From an uncultured Prevotellaceae bacterium (GTDB lineage Bacteria > Bacteroidota > Bacteroidia > Bacteroidales > Bacteroidaceae): a DNA stretch of 64,000 nucleotides. The stretch covers positions 1-64,000 of the forward strand of contig CACZVN010000006.1 in assembly GCA_902784615.1 (NCBI GenBank). The letters are read 5' to 3'. The notes beneath the pieces were generated by a model. The model saw only the letters and a program-made list of their open reading frames with translations, searched no databases and had not been told where the DNA came from. Below are positions 26,727 to 35,270 of the stretch, one piece after another. Numbering within the stretch: position 1 is the first letter of the stretch; every line of letters begins with the position of its first letter. A program made the translations under genes and the position numbers.

Positions 26727-29714
26727 ATGAGTACGAAAAATCCTTTCGATTCCAGTCAGCTAGGAGATACGAGTCATACGCTCCGGCCTTCCACCCTCAA
26801 TGGTGAAAGCAGGGATGCTACGATGCGTTCATCCATGATGGAAGACTCTTTTTCGTTCAGGGCTGACGAACCCGTAGAGAACACTGACGTGGAGGAGAAC
26901 TACTTCCTCCTCAAAGGGGTTAAATATCGGAATGTACAGTCGTTGAGTGATAATACCGGAGAGGCTCAGGTGTTCCTGGTGGAGCAGAATGGGGAAAACT
27001 ATGTGTTGAAGATATACTACCCCAATTTCGATGTCAACAGGAAGATCCTTCAGACGGTTTATAATTTCGACTTTGAGATGATCGTCAAGGTCTATGACTT
27101 CGGAAAGACCTACGTGGATGGCAAGCATCGCTATTATGAACTGATGGAGTACCTCTGTGGTGGTACCTTGGCGGAATATCACCTGAACGGCGATATGGAC
27201 AAGTTCCGCCGTATCGCTCTGCAAGGTGCTGCCGCCCTGGCTTATTGTCATCAGTGCAATATCCTGCATAAGGATGTCAAGCCCAGTAATTTCTTCTTCC
27301 GTGATAAGGAACATACCGAACTGGTGTTGGGAGACTTCGGTATCTCAAGTATTCTGGATCAGGACGGTAAGTCGCATAAGACCACTCAGGCCCGTACCCC
27401 CATCTATGCTGCACCGGAGATGTACACAGATGTGATTGACGGTGTGGTGGAGGTGACCCCTGCTGCCGACTTCTATTCCCTGGGCATCTGTCTGATGGCC
27501 CTGTGGCTGGAAGGATCGCCGATGAGTACCAATGAGCGGGTGATGATGCGTCAGAAGAATGAGGGACGATTGCCTCATATCCAGGAACTGCCTGAGCGTG
27601 TCAGGATGATCGTCCAGGGTCTGACGGTGGTCAATCCGGCCAGTCGCTGGGGATATGATCAGGTGGAGGAATGGTTCAAGGGTGGCAGTCCGAAGGTTGA
27701 TCTGTCTTCCCCGTTCCTGAAATACAAGAGTTTTATCGTGGATCCCGACCGAAACCTGGTGGCCGACAATATCCACGAGTTGATTCCCCTGTTGCTCGAC
27801 AATGAGAAACTGGCCATCGGCTATCTCTATAATGGTCGTATCAGTACGTGGTTGGAGTCGTGTGGCAACCAGAAGTTGAGTACCATCGTGAAGGATATCG
27901 TGGTGAACCGCTATCCCGTGGATCAGCATGCCGGACTGATGGCTGCTGTCTATGCGATGGAACCCACCTATCCGTATAAAGATATCAAGGGCAATCTCTG
28001 TGACGATGCCCATAGTGTGGCCATCTCCTTGCTGAGCTATCAGCATGACTACGCCCTGCTGTTGACAAATCCCAATGACAGTCTGTTCCTCTATCTGGAA
28101 ACACATACAAAGTGCAATGTGGATCGTCTCCGTTCCTATTTTACAAATATAGAGAAGGGTGCTGACCATGTGCCTATCATGCGTATGGTATATGAGATAG
28201 ACGCGGATATCCCGTTGCTCTCCCATCATCCCTCTTCAAACCTGAAGGAGATCGTCAAGACTTTTGGCAGGGAGCAACTGACAGAAGATGACTGGCATAG
28301 TCTGACAGATGGTCGTCTGTTGTCGTGGATGTATAGCCACGAAGACCGGATGGCCTGTGAGAGTCTGCGTATTCTGACCCAGAACCAGTCCTATTCAGAG
28401 TCGCTGGCCTATAAGGTTCTATATAATCTAGACCGTGAGGCTGGTTACGATCTCAAGAATGCTTTCACCCCGATACAGATCGCAGAACAACTCAACGAAC
28501 GTCTGAAGCAGGCAGAGCATTTGAGTGACAAGGAATTCGAGGAAGAAATGAGGGACCTGACGGAGTTGAATAGTCGATTCGGTTATTATGCCCAACTGCA
28601 TGGCTGGACAGAGGTGTTGAACGAGTATAACCGCTGTTTCGACATGAAGAGTGAGGAGAACCGTGAACGTCTTGGTGCCTATGATGCCAAGACAGCCGTC
28701 TATCGTTTCTGTCGTATTCTGGGTGTGGCACCAGTCTATGTGATGCCAGACGGAACGGAGTTGACTGATGGCAGGAATCTTGATCCCCATCACAATCCCC
28801 AGTTGCGTACGGAAGTACGTAATGGATCCCTAAGTCAGTGGATGGCGGTGTACTATCATGAGGATCCGTTTGCCGACTTCTCTGCGGATTATGCATACGA
28901 ACATGCGTTGGAGGATTGGTTGATGGCCTTGGGTAAGATTGATCTCACACAGACCTATTACAAGCGCTTCGTCGATGCCCGTGAGGAGACGACCAACAGG
29001 ATTAAGAATGTCCGGGACAACTGGCAGAAGGCCAAGGGTCGTGAGAAACTCTGGCAGATGGTGTTCTACGCATTGAGTGGCCTTTGGTTGTTGTTGATCC
29101 TGTTTATAGGTGTGAAGGATCGTTCTTACCTGCTCTCGCACACCTTCCTGTCTATAGGACTGCCTCTGGGAGGTATGACTGCCGTGATTGTTGGAACACG
29201 AGCCTACTTCCGTGGCTATGATGTGTTCTTCTCCTTCCTCTGGGGTATGGCAGGGGCTTTGTCCTCATTCATACCTATTATTATTTTAAAGTATTTCGCG
29301 CAGTCGCATCCCTCCATGTTCAATATGGCGATTATCGTCATTACGTTGGTCTATATGCTGATTTGTCATCTGACGGACTTCCGTGGAGACCAGAAGGCTG
29401 ATAGCAAACTGATCTCGGAGGTGTTGGACAATGACGTGAAGTCGATGCTGCTGGAACCGCTGTACTATACGTTCAAGACGAAGTCGTATAAGTTTAAGGG
29501 CTCTAAGTTCGGTCTGTTGAATGATGTAACGGATCAGGTACGATCTATCAGTGGAGAGAGTGTACTGCATTATATCTTGTGGAGTATGCTGGCCTTGATC
29601 TTTGTCCTGGACTTCATCATCTTCAGCCCGAGTCTGCTGAATGTCAGCAATCCCAATACCAGCAGTCTGAATCCTACAGAGATTTTTAAGCAAATAGAGA
29701 GAGACGTAGAATAA
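26727..29714 (+). CDS. Membrane-anchored serine/threonine protein kinase
   Basis: 995 residues. The N-terminal 65 residues are low in structure. The kinase domain spans about 70-330: YVLKIYYP (ATP-binding Lys), HKDVKPSN catalytic loop near residue 180, GDFGIS (DFG) and YAAPEMY (APE). A long middle region (330-770) matches nothing I recognise. The last 220 residues hold about five hydrophobic segments (for example ALSGLWLLLILFIGV). This is a Hanks-type kinase with active-site residues present, on the cytosolic side of the membrane. Its partners are the FHA protein at 33029 and the PP2C phosphatase at 33588. Confidence 0.9.
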   Translation: MSTKNPFDSSQLGDTSHTLRPSTLNGESRDATMRSSMMEDSFSFRADEPVENTDVEENYFLLKGVKYRNVQSLSDNTGEAQVFLVEQNGENYVLKIYYPNFDVNRKILQTVYNFDFEMIVKVYDFGKTYVDGKHRYYELMEYLCGGTLAEYHLNGDMDKFRRIALQGAAALAYCHQCNILHKDVKPSNFFFRDKEHTELVLGDFGISSILDQDGKSHKTTQARTPIYAAPEMYTDVIDGVVEVTPAADFYSLGICLMALWLEGSPMSTNERVMMRQKNEGRLPHIQELPERVRMIVQGLTVVNPASRWGYDQVEEWFKGGSPKVDLSSPFLKYKSFIVDPDRNLVADNIHELIPLLLDNEKLAIGYLYNGRISTWLESCGNQKLSTIVKDIVVNRYPVDQHAGLMAAVYAMEPTYPYKDIKGNLCDDAHSVAISLLSYQHDYALLLTNPNDSLFLYLETHTKCNVDRLRSYFTNIEKGADHVPIMRMVYEIDADIPLLSHHPSSNLKEIVKTFGREQLTEDDWHSLTDGRLLSWMYSHEDRMACESLRILTQNQSYSESLAYKVLYNLDREAGYDLKNAFTPIQIAEQLNERLKQAEHLSDKEFEEEMRDLTELNSRFGYYAQLHGWTEVLNEYNRCFDMKSEENRERLGAYDAKTAVYRFCRILGVAPVYVMPDGTELTDGRNLDPHHNPQLRTEVRNGSLSQWMAVYYHEDPFADFSADYAYEHALEDWLMALGKIDLTQTYYKRFVDAREETTNRIKNVRDNWQKAKGREKLWQMVFYALSGLWLLLILFIGVKDRSYLLSHTFLSIGLPLGGMTAVIVGTRAYFRGYDVFFSFLWGMAGALSSFIPIIILKYFAQSHPSMFNMAIIVITLVYMLICHLTDFRGDQKADSKLISEVLDNDVKSMLLEPLYYTFKTKSYKFKGSKFGLLNDVTDQVRSISGESVLHYILWSMLALIFVLDFIIFSPSLLNVSNPNTSSLNPTEIFKQIERDVE

Positions 29715-29719
29715 AATAA

Positions 29720-32700
29720 ATGGTTTGCGAGAATTGTCATAAAGAAAACCGGAGCATTGCCAAGTTCTGTAAGTGGTGTGGCCAGCCATTGGCCATGCAG
29801 GATATGCTTGACAAACTGGTGGGACTTGACGAAGTGAAGCGTCAACTGAAGACCATTGTCGATACCTATACCTATCTTCGTTCGCGTAAGGATATCGCCA
29901 ATGTGCGAATCTCGGTGAATGCTGTTATCATCGGAGAGACAGGTACAGGAAAGACTGCTTTGGCTGAGATCCTCCGTGATTATTTCTATAAGCATAAGAT
30001 CATTGAGAAACCGAAGTTGACAATGGTTGATGCTGTCGATTATCAGCGTTTCGTTGATAAGTGGGATGATAATATCAAGAAGGCCAAGGGCGGTATTCTT
30101 TTCTTTGACAATGTCCAGAAACTCCTACCCGACAAATACTCCAGTCAGGTGAATCCGCTTGATAAACTGTTTGTCGAGATGGATAAGTGGGAAGATAATC
30201 CCATTGTGATCATCTCCGGTCTGACCAAGGGTTTGGAAGACTTCTTGGAGAGCAATCCCGCTGTGGCAAATCGTTTCAAATACACCTTCCGTCTGCCAAC
30301 ACCAGGTTATCAGGAGCTGACTGATATCTGTAAGTTGAACCTTCAGATGAAGTATGGTGTCACGAAGTTCTCAGAAGAGGCAGAGAATCAGTTGACCCGT
30401 TTCTTCAAATATCAGGTGAAGATCAAGGATGAAACCTTTGGTAATGGTCATCTGGCCATCAAGACGGCAGAGGATATCTTTACCCATTTCATCAGTCGTG
30501 GTATCGATGCCGCTCAGGTGGAGAAAGATGATATCACAGGCTATGTACCTGAGGAGCGTTCTGTCGATGATATCCTGAAGGATCTCGACAATTTCATCGG
30601 CATGGATGAGGTGAAGAGTGCTGTCCGCGAGATGGCCTATTCTGTGCAGAACAGTATCCAACGAGCCGAACGAGGGTTGGGTGAGCAGGAGAAGATGTCG
30701 ATGCACATCATCCTCACAGGTAATCCCGGTACAGGTAAGACCACGATTGCCCGTAAACTTGGAGAGATACTCGCTTCTGTGGGATATCTGGATAGTGGAC
30801 ATGTCGTGGAGGTCGATCGTGCCAAGATGGTGAGCCCTTATCAGGGTGAGACACCCAAGGTGGTCGATCGTCTGTGTGACAAGGCGATGGGTGGTATCCT
30901 CTTCGTGGATGAGGCCTATACGCTGGCGCCTCAGAATGCTGCGGGAGAGCGTGATAACCAGGGCGCCCAGGCACTGGAGAAACTGATGAAGCGCATGGAG
31001 GATGACCGTGGTAAGTTTGTGGTGATTGCTGCAGGCTATCGGACGGAGATGGAGAACCTCTTCCGTATCAATCCAGGTTTCCGCAGTCGTTTCAACTATT
31101 TCCTTGACATCAAGGACTACTCGCCTGATCAGTTGTATGATATCATGCAGGTCTTTGCCAAGGAGAAGAAATACCTGTTCTCTACAGAGGCAGAGGAGTT
31201 GACCAAGAAGATGATCACGGAGATGTATAACTCCCGTGACAAGGATTTTGCCAATGGTCGTACGATGCGAACCCTCTTCGACCAGATCTGTAAGAAACAG
31301 GCCCAGCGTCTGCAGGGTCAGAGTATCTCCCTGATGAGCAACGAGGAGTTGATGACCATCATCCCTGCTGATGTGCCATACGAGGCTCCGCAGTCTGTGG
31401 ATGTCTCCGACTGTCTGGCTAAACTCGATGGTCTGGTGGGTCTGAGTGCCGTGAAGAAGGAAGTGTCTAATCTGGCCTCTTATCTGAACCTGCAGATCAA
31501 GCGTGGCGAGACCAACACCTTCCAAGGCAAGCATTACGTGTTTACGGGTAATCCCGGAACAGGTAAGACTACGGTGGCCCGTATCATGGCAGATATCTTC
31601 AAGACGCTCGGTATCGTGGCACGAGGTCAACTGGTGGAGGCTGACCGCTCCAAACTGGTGGCAGGCTACTCCGGACAGACTGCCATCAAGACTAACCAGT
31701 TGGTGGATCAGGCTTTGGGAGGTGTACTCTTCATCGATGAGGCCTATACCTTGAAGTCCAGTGATGGAGATACCTTCGGTTCAGAGGCGATTGATACCCT
31801 GCTGAAACGTCTGGAGGACGACCGTGGTAAGTTCGTTTGTATCGTGGCCGGTTATACAGATCAGATGCATGACTTCATCGACTCCAACCCTGGTCTGAAG
31901 AGCCGTTTCACCCAGACCATTCATTTCGAGGACTATACACCGGATGAGTTGACGGAGATCTTCCTGCATCTGGCAGAAGCCAAGAACTTCATGGTCGATG
32001 AGGATACGAAAGGTGCCATCCATCGTCAGTTTGAACAGCTCTACCTGCGTCGTGACAAGAACTTCGGTAATGCCCGTGAGGCCCGTAAGATCTTTGATGA
32101 GGCCGTGGAGCGTCAGAGTCAGCGTCTTGTCAAGCAGATGAATGATCCTGGCTTCCAGGAGACGGATATGTTCAGTCTGACGAAGGAAGACCTGCCGATG
32201 GCACAGAATGACGCCGCCCGTCCGTTGGATGAGGTACTTAACGAACTGGATGAGTTTGTCGGCATGCGTTCCGTGAAGAACTCCATCCGTCGTTTGGCTG
32301 TGCAGAGCATGTTCATGAAGCAGCGGGCTGCCATGGGCGCAGGTAAGGTGCAGCAGATGGCGATGAACTTCGTGCTGACAGGTAATCCCGGTACGGGAAA
32401 GACCTCTATTGCCCGTAAGATGGGTGAGATACTCCAGGCCATGGATATCCTACCTACGAGTCGGGTGTTGGAGACCAGTCGTGCTACGCTGGTCGGAAAA
32501 TATATGGGTGAGACTCCGAAGATTGTCAACAGCATGTGTGACAAGGCCATGGGTGGTATTCTTTTCATTGATGAGGCCTACACCCTCAGTGACGGGGGAG
32601 ACCAGTATGGCAAGGAGGCTATTGACACCCTGATGAAGCGTATGGAGGATGACCGTGGCAAGTTCGTGGTGATTGCCGCAGGCTATAAGGACAAGATGGA

Positions 32701-33025
32701 TGATTTCTTGATGATGAATCCGGGACTGGCCAGTCGTTTCACACATAAGCTGCATATCGACGACTATAACGAGGATGAGTTGTTGGACATCTTCAAGTCC
32801 ATGGCCAATAAGGAGCAATATACCCTTTCTCAGACGGCAGAGTTTAAGGCTCTTGACGCTATCTACAAGATGGTGCTGAATAAAGACGAGTCATGGGGCA
32901 ATGCCCGTGAGATGCGTAACTTGCTTGATTCCACCATCCAGAAGCTCTCGATCCGTGTGTCGCAGATGCCGCCTGACCAGGTGACGAAAGAAACATATCA
33001 GTTAATATTACCAGAAGATATATAA
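29720..33025 (+). CDS. Giant AAA+ ATPase with N-terminal zinc ribbon and four CbbX/SpoVK-type modules
   Basis: 1101 residues. A zinc ribbon (CENCHKEN ... FCKWCG) starts the protein. Four AAA modules of about 270 residues follow, with Walker A at residues 72 (GETGTGKT), about 334, 608 and 887 (all GNPGTGKT). Modules 2-4 have Walker B ILFVDEAYTL or ILFIDEAYTL and a sensor region with RFxxxxxxxDY. Module 1 has ILFFDNVQKL, lacking the catalytic Glu, so it probably does not hydrolyse ATP. Single-module relatives (CbbX, EccA) remodel protein complexes. Gene spacing is 5 bases after the kinase and 3 before the FHA gene. Confidence 0.9.
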   Translation: MVCENCHKENRSIAKFCKWCGQPLAMQDMLDKLVGLDEVKRQLKTIVDTYTYLRSRKDIANVRISVNAVIIGETGTGKTALAEILRDYFYKHKIIEKPKLTMVDAVDYQRFVDKWDDNIKKAKGGILFFDNVQKLLPDKYSSQVNPLDKLFVEMDKWEDNPIVIISGLTKGLEDFLESNPAVANRFKYTFRLPTPGYQELTDICKLNLQMKYGVTKFSEEAENQLTRFFKYQVKIKDETFGNGHLAIKTAEDIFTHFISRGIDAAQVEKDDITGYVPEERSVDDILKDLDNFIGMDEVKSAVREMAYSVQNSIQRAERGLGEQEKMSMHIILTGNPGTGKTTIARKLGEILASVGYLDSGHVVEVDRAKMVSPYQGETPKVVDRLCDKAMGGILFVDEAYTLAPQNAAGERDNQGAQALEKLMKRMEDDRGKFVVIAAGYRTEMENLFRINPGFRSRFNYFLDIKDYSPDQLYDIMQVFAKEKKYLFSTEAEELTKKMITEMYNSRDKDFANGRTMRTLFDQICKKQAQRLQGQSISLMSNEELMTIIPADVPYEAPQSVDVSDCLAKLDGLVGLSAVKKEVSNLASYLNLQIKRGETNTFQGKHYVFTGNPGTGKTTVARIMADIFKTLGIVARGQLVEADRSKLVAGYSGQTAIKTNQLVDQALGGVLFIDEAYTLKSSDGDTFGSEAIDTLLKRLEDDRGKFVCIVAGYTDQMHDFIDSNPGLKSRFTQTIHFEDYTPDELTEIFLHLAEAKNFMVDEDTKGAIHRQFEQLYLRRDKNFGNAREARKIFDEAVERQSQRLVKQMNDPGFQETDMFSLTKEDLPMAQNDAARPLDEVLNELDEFVGMRSVKNSIRRLAVQSMFMKQRAAMGAGKVQQMAMNFVLTGNPGTGKTSIARKMGEILQAMDILPTSRVLETSRATLVGKYMGETPKIVNSMCDKAMGGILFIDEAYTLSDGGDQYGKEAIDTLMKRMEDDRGKFVVIAAGYKDKMDDFLMMNPGLASRFTHKLHIDDYNEDELLDIFKSMANKEQYTLSQTAEFKALDAIYKMVLNKDESWGNAREMRNLLDSTIQKLSIRVSQMPPDQVTKETYQLILPEDI

Positions 33026-33028
33026 GCG

Positions 33029-33583
33029 ATGATTATTTGTCCAGCGTGTAAAGAAGAGATAGAGGACGATTCCTATTTTTGTGATCAGTGTGGTCATGCC
33101 TTGCTGTTCTGCAAACAGTGTGGACGTGTAGGATTGGGACGTCGCTGTACCTACTGCGGTGGTCTGATGGTTTCCCAAGATGCCAATGTCAGACCGGCTT
33201 CTCCTTCACTTCGCAATTCGATCGGGACTTTTGCCAGTATTGGTATGGACCAGAGCGTCTCACAGGCTCAGGGCAAAGGCAGCATGCCAGTCCTGACACT
33301 TGCCAACGACAGCCTGAACATCCGTATGGTGGCTATGAATGGTGCCATCATCGGACGAAGGAAAGGACCCTATACCCGTTTCTTTGAGAAACAGGCCTAT
33401 GTCTCAGGTGTTCATGCCCAACTGAAATACAATCCGGGAACGGGGTGGTGCATTGCTGACAAACACTCCTCCAACGGTACAAAATTGAATCAGCATATCC
33501 TGCAGCCTGATGTGGAAATGACACTGAACAACGGTGACATCGTGACATTGGCTAATATCAGTCTGCAGGTTATTATCAGATAG
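33029..33583 (+). CDS. Zinc-ribbon protein with C-terminal FHA domain
   Basis: 184 residues. Two short ribbons at the N terminus (CPACKEE, FCDQCG, FCKQCG, RCTYCGG), a 45-residue Ser/Gln linker, then an FHA domain at about 95-184 with the conserved IIGRRKGPY, VSGVHAQL and HSSNGTKLN. FHA domains bind phosphothreonine, so this is the likely reader of the kinase in the same block. It lies between the AAA ATPase and the phosphatase. Confidence 0.88.
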   Translation: MIICPACKEEIEDDSYFCDQCGHALLFCKQCGRVGLGRRCTYCGGLMVSQDANVRPASPSLRNSIGTFASIGMDQSVSQAQGKGSMPVLTLANDSLNIRMVAMNGAIIGRRKGPYTRFFEKQAYVSGVHAQLKYNPGTGWCIADKHSSNGTKLNQHILQPDVEMTLNNGDIVTLANISLQVIIR

Positions 33584-33587
33584 CATA

Positions 33588-34334
33588 ATGGTAACATTAG
33601 AGATATCATCAGCCAGCAGGAACGGCTGTGTGAGAGATCATAACGAGGACATGATACTGGTGGATAACCATTTTGTCCGTGATGACGACTACAAGACCCT
33701 GCTGACACTGAACCATGAAGACAGGTTTATCGTAGCTCTTGCTGACGGTATGGGAGGTCATAACCGTGGTGATGTTGCCAGCAGTGATATTCTGCATAAT
33801 CTGCAATATTATTACCATGACATCCCCTCAGGACTCTGTGCCAGTGACTTCAATGAAGCGATTGTCGGGTGGTTGGATTCCATCAATAATTTCGTCGTTT
33901 CGAAGGGTAGGGCAGATGAACAGTTCAAGGGGATGGGTACCACCCTCGTGGGACTGGCCTACTATGTCGGAGATTTCTATTCGTTGAACTGTGGAGACAG
34001 CAGGCTTTACCGTTTCAGGGACGGCGAACTGACGCAGTTGACGACTGATCATTCGTTGAACACCGTGCTCGGTTCTGAGAAACATTCCAGTATTATCACG
34101 AACTGTATCGGAGGAGGCTGTACGAGTTCCTATATCGATATTGTCAGACTGACTGACGATATTCGGCGTGATGATATATACCTGCTCTGTTCAGACGGAC
34201 TTACTGATATGGTCAGTGATTCCCGTATCTCCCGTTTGCTGGCAGATGGGGCCAATGCCAACCTGCTCTGTGAGGCCGCCATCGCGAGGGGGGGACTCGA
34301 TAATGTCTCCGCCTGTGTGATAATGATTAAGTAA
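33588..34334 (+). CDS. PP2C-family serine/threonine phosphatase
   Basis: 248 residues, a single catalytic domain. Metal-binding and core motifs are all seen: RDHNEDMI, ALADGMGGHNRGDVAS, GTTLVGLAYY, GDSRLYRFRDGELTQLT, LLCSDGLTD and GGLDNVSACVI. It would reverse the kinase's phosphorylation. Last gene of the block; the following metA begins after 10 bases but is a metabolic gene and may simply be read through. Confidence 0.93.
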   Translation: MVTLEISSASRNGCVRDHNEDMILVDNHFVRDDDYKTLLTLNHEDRFIVALADGMGGHNRGDVASSDILHNLQYYYHDIPSGLCASDFNEAIVGWLDSINNFVVSKGRADEQFKGMGTTLVGLAYYVGDFYSLNCGDSRLYRFRDGELTQLTTDHSLNTVLGSEKHSSIITNCIGGGCTSSYIDIVRLTDDIRRDDIYLLCSDGLTDMVSDSRISRLLADGANANLLCEAAIARGGLDNVSACVIMIK

Positions 34335-34344
34335 TAAGACAACC

Positions 34345-35262
34345 ATGCCATTAAGATTACCAGACAGACTGCCCGCCATTGATATTCTGAAGAACGAGAA
34401 TATCTTTGTGATGGACAATTCCAGGGCGACCACTCAGGATATCCGTCCTTTGCGGATTGCTATCCTGAACCTGATGCCGCTGAAGATAACGACAGAGACG
34501 GATCTGATCCGTCTGCTTTCCAATACACCCCTGCAGTTGGAGATCAGTTTCATGAAACTGAAGAGCCATACGCCGAAGAATACGCCGATAGAGCACATGA
34601 TGATGTTCTACCGTGACTTCGCGGAGATGCGCAATGAGAAGTACGACGGTATGATCATTACGGGTGCTCCTGTGGAGCAGTTGGAGTTTGAGGATGTGCT
34701 CTATTGGAATGAGATTACTGAGATCTTCACGTGGGCGCGTACGCACGTCACGAGTACCTTATATATATGTTGGGCTGCTCAGGCAGGACTCTATTATTAC
34801 TACGGAGTGCCCAAGTATCCGTTGGCAATGAAGATGTTCGGTATCTTCCCACAGACGCCCCTTGATCCCAAACTTCCCATCTTCAGGGGCTTCGACGATG
34901 TGTTTATGATGCCCCACAGCCGTCATACGGAGATCCGTCGAGAGGATATCCTCGCCAACCCTGAACTGACGCTTATCGCTGAGTCTGAAGACAGTGGCGT
35001 GAGTATCGTCATGGCGCGTGGTGGACGAGAGTTCTTCATCACAGGTCATCTGGAATATGCGCCCAATACCCTCGACAACGAGTATAAGCGTGACAAGGAT
35101 ATCCGTAAGGATGTGGCACCGCCACTGAACTACTATAGGAACAATAATCCCAATAATCCGCCGATGGTGACTTGGCGCTCTCATGCGAACCTGTTCTACA
35201 CCAACTGGGTGAACTACTACGTCTATCAGGAGACACCTTATAATATCGACGACATCAAGTAG
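34345..35262 (+). CDS. metA: Homoserine O-acyltransferase, predicted acetyl-CoA type
   Basis: It activates homoserine for methionine synthesis. 305 residues, class I glutamine amidotransferase-like fold, nucleophile Cys142 (ICWAAQAGLYYYYG), and FMMPHSRHTE with a conserved His. Residue 111 is Glu (TGAPVEQLEFEDV). Published work on MetA showed that Glu at 111 favours acetyl-CoA whereas Gly (as in E. coli) favours succinyl-CoA, so this enzyme is probably an O-acetyltransferase. No own promoter is evident after the PP2C gene. Confidence 0.93.
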   Translation: MPLRLPDRLPAIDILKNENIFVMDNSRATTQDIRPLRIAILNLMPLKITTETDLIRLLSNTPLQLEISFMKLKSHTPKNTPIEHMMMFYRDFAEMRNEKYDGMIITGAPVEQLEFEDVLYWNEITEIFTWARTHVTSTLYICWAAQAGLYYYYGVPKYPLAMKMFGIFPQTPLDPKLPIFRGFDDVFMMPHSRHTEIRREDILANPELTLIAESEDSGVSIVMARGGREFFITGHLEYAPNTLDNEYKRDKDIRKDVAPPLNYYRNNNPNNPPMVTWRSHANLFYTNWVNYYVYQETPYNIDDIK

Positions 35263-35270
35263 TTTCTGCC

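Noticed and set aside
25785..34334. Assignment to the tellurium-type TerY-kinase-PP2C triad or to a type VI secretion phosphorylation relay
   Set aside because: No vWA/TerY protein, TerD/TerC or secretion component is in the block or next to it, so neither name is justified.
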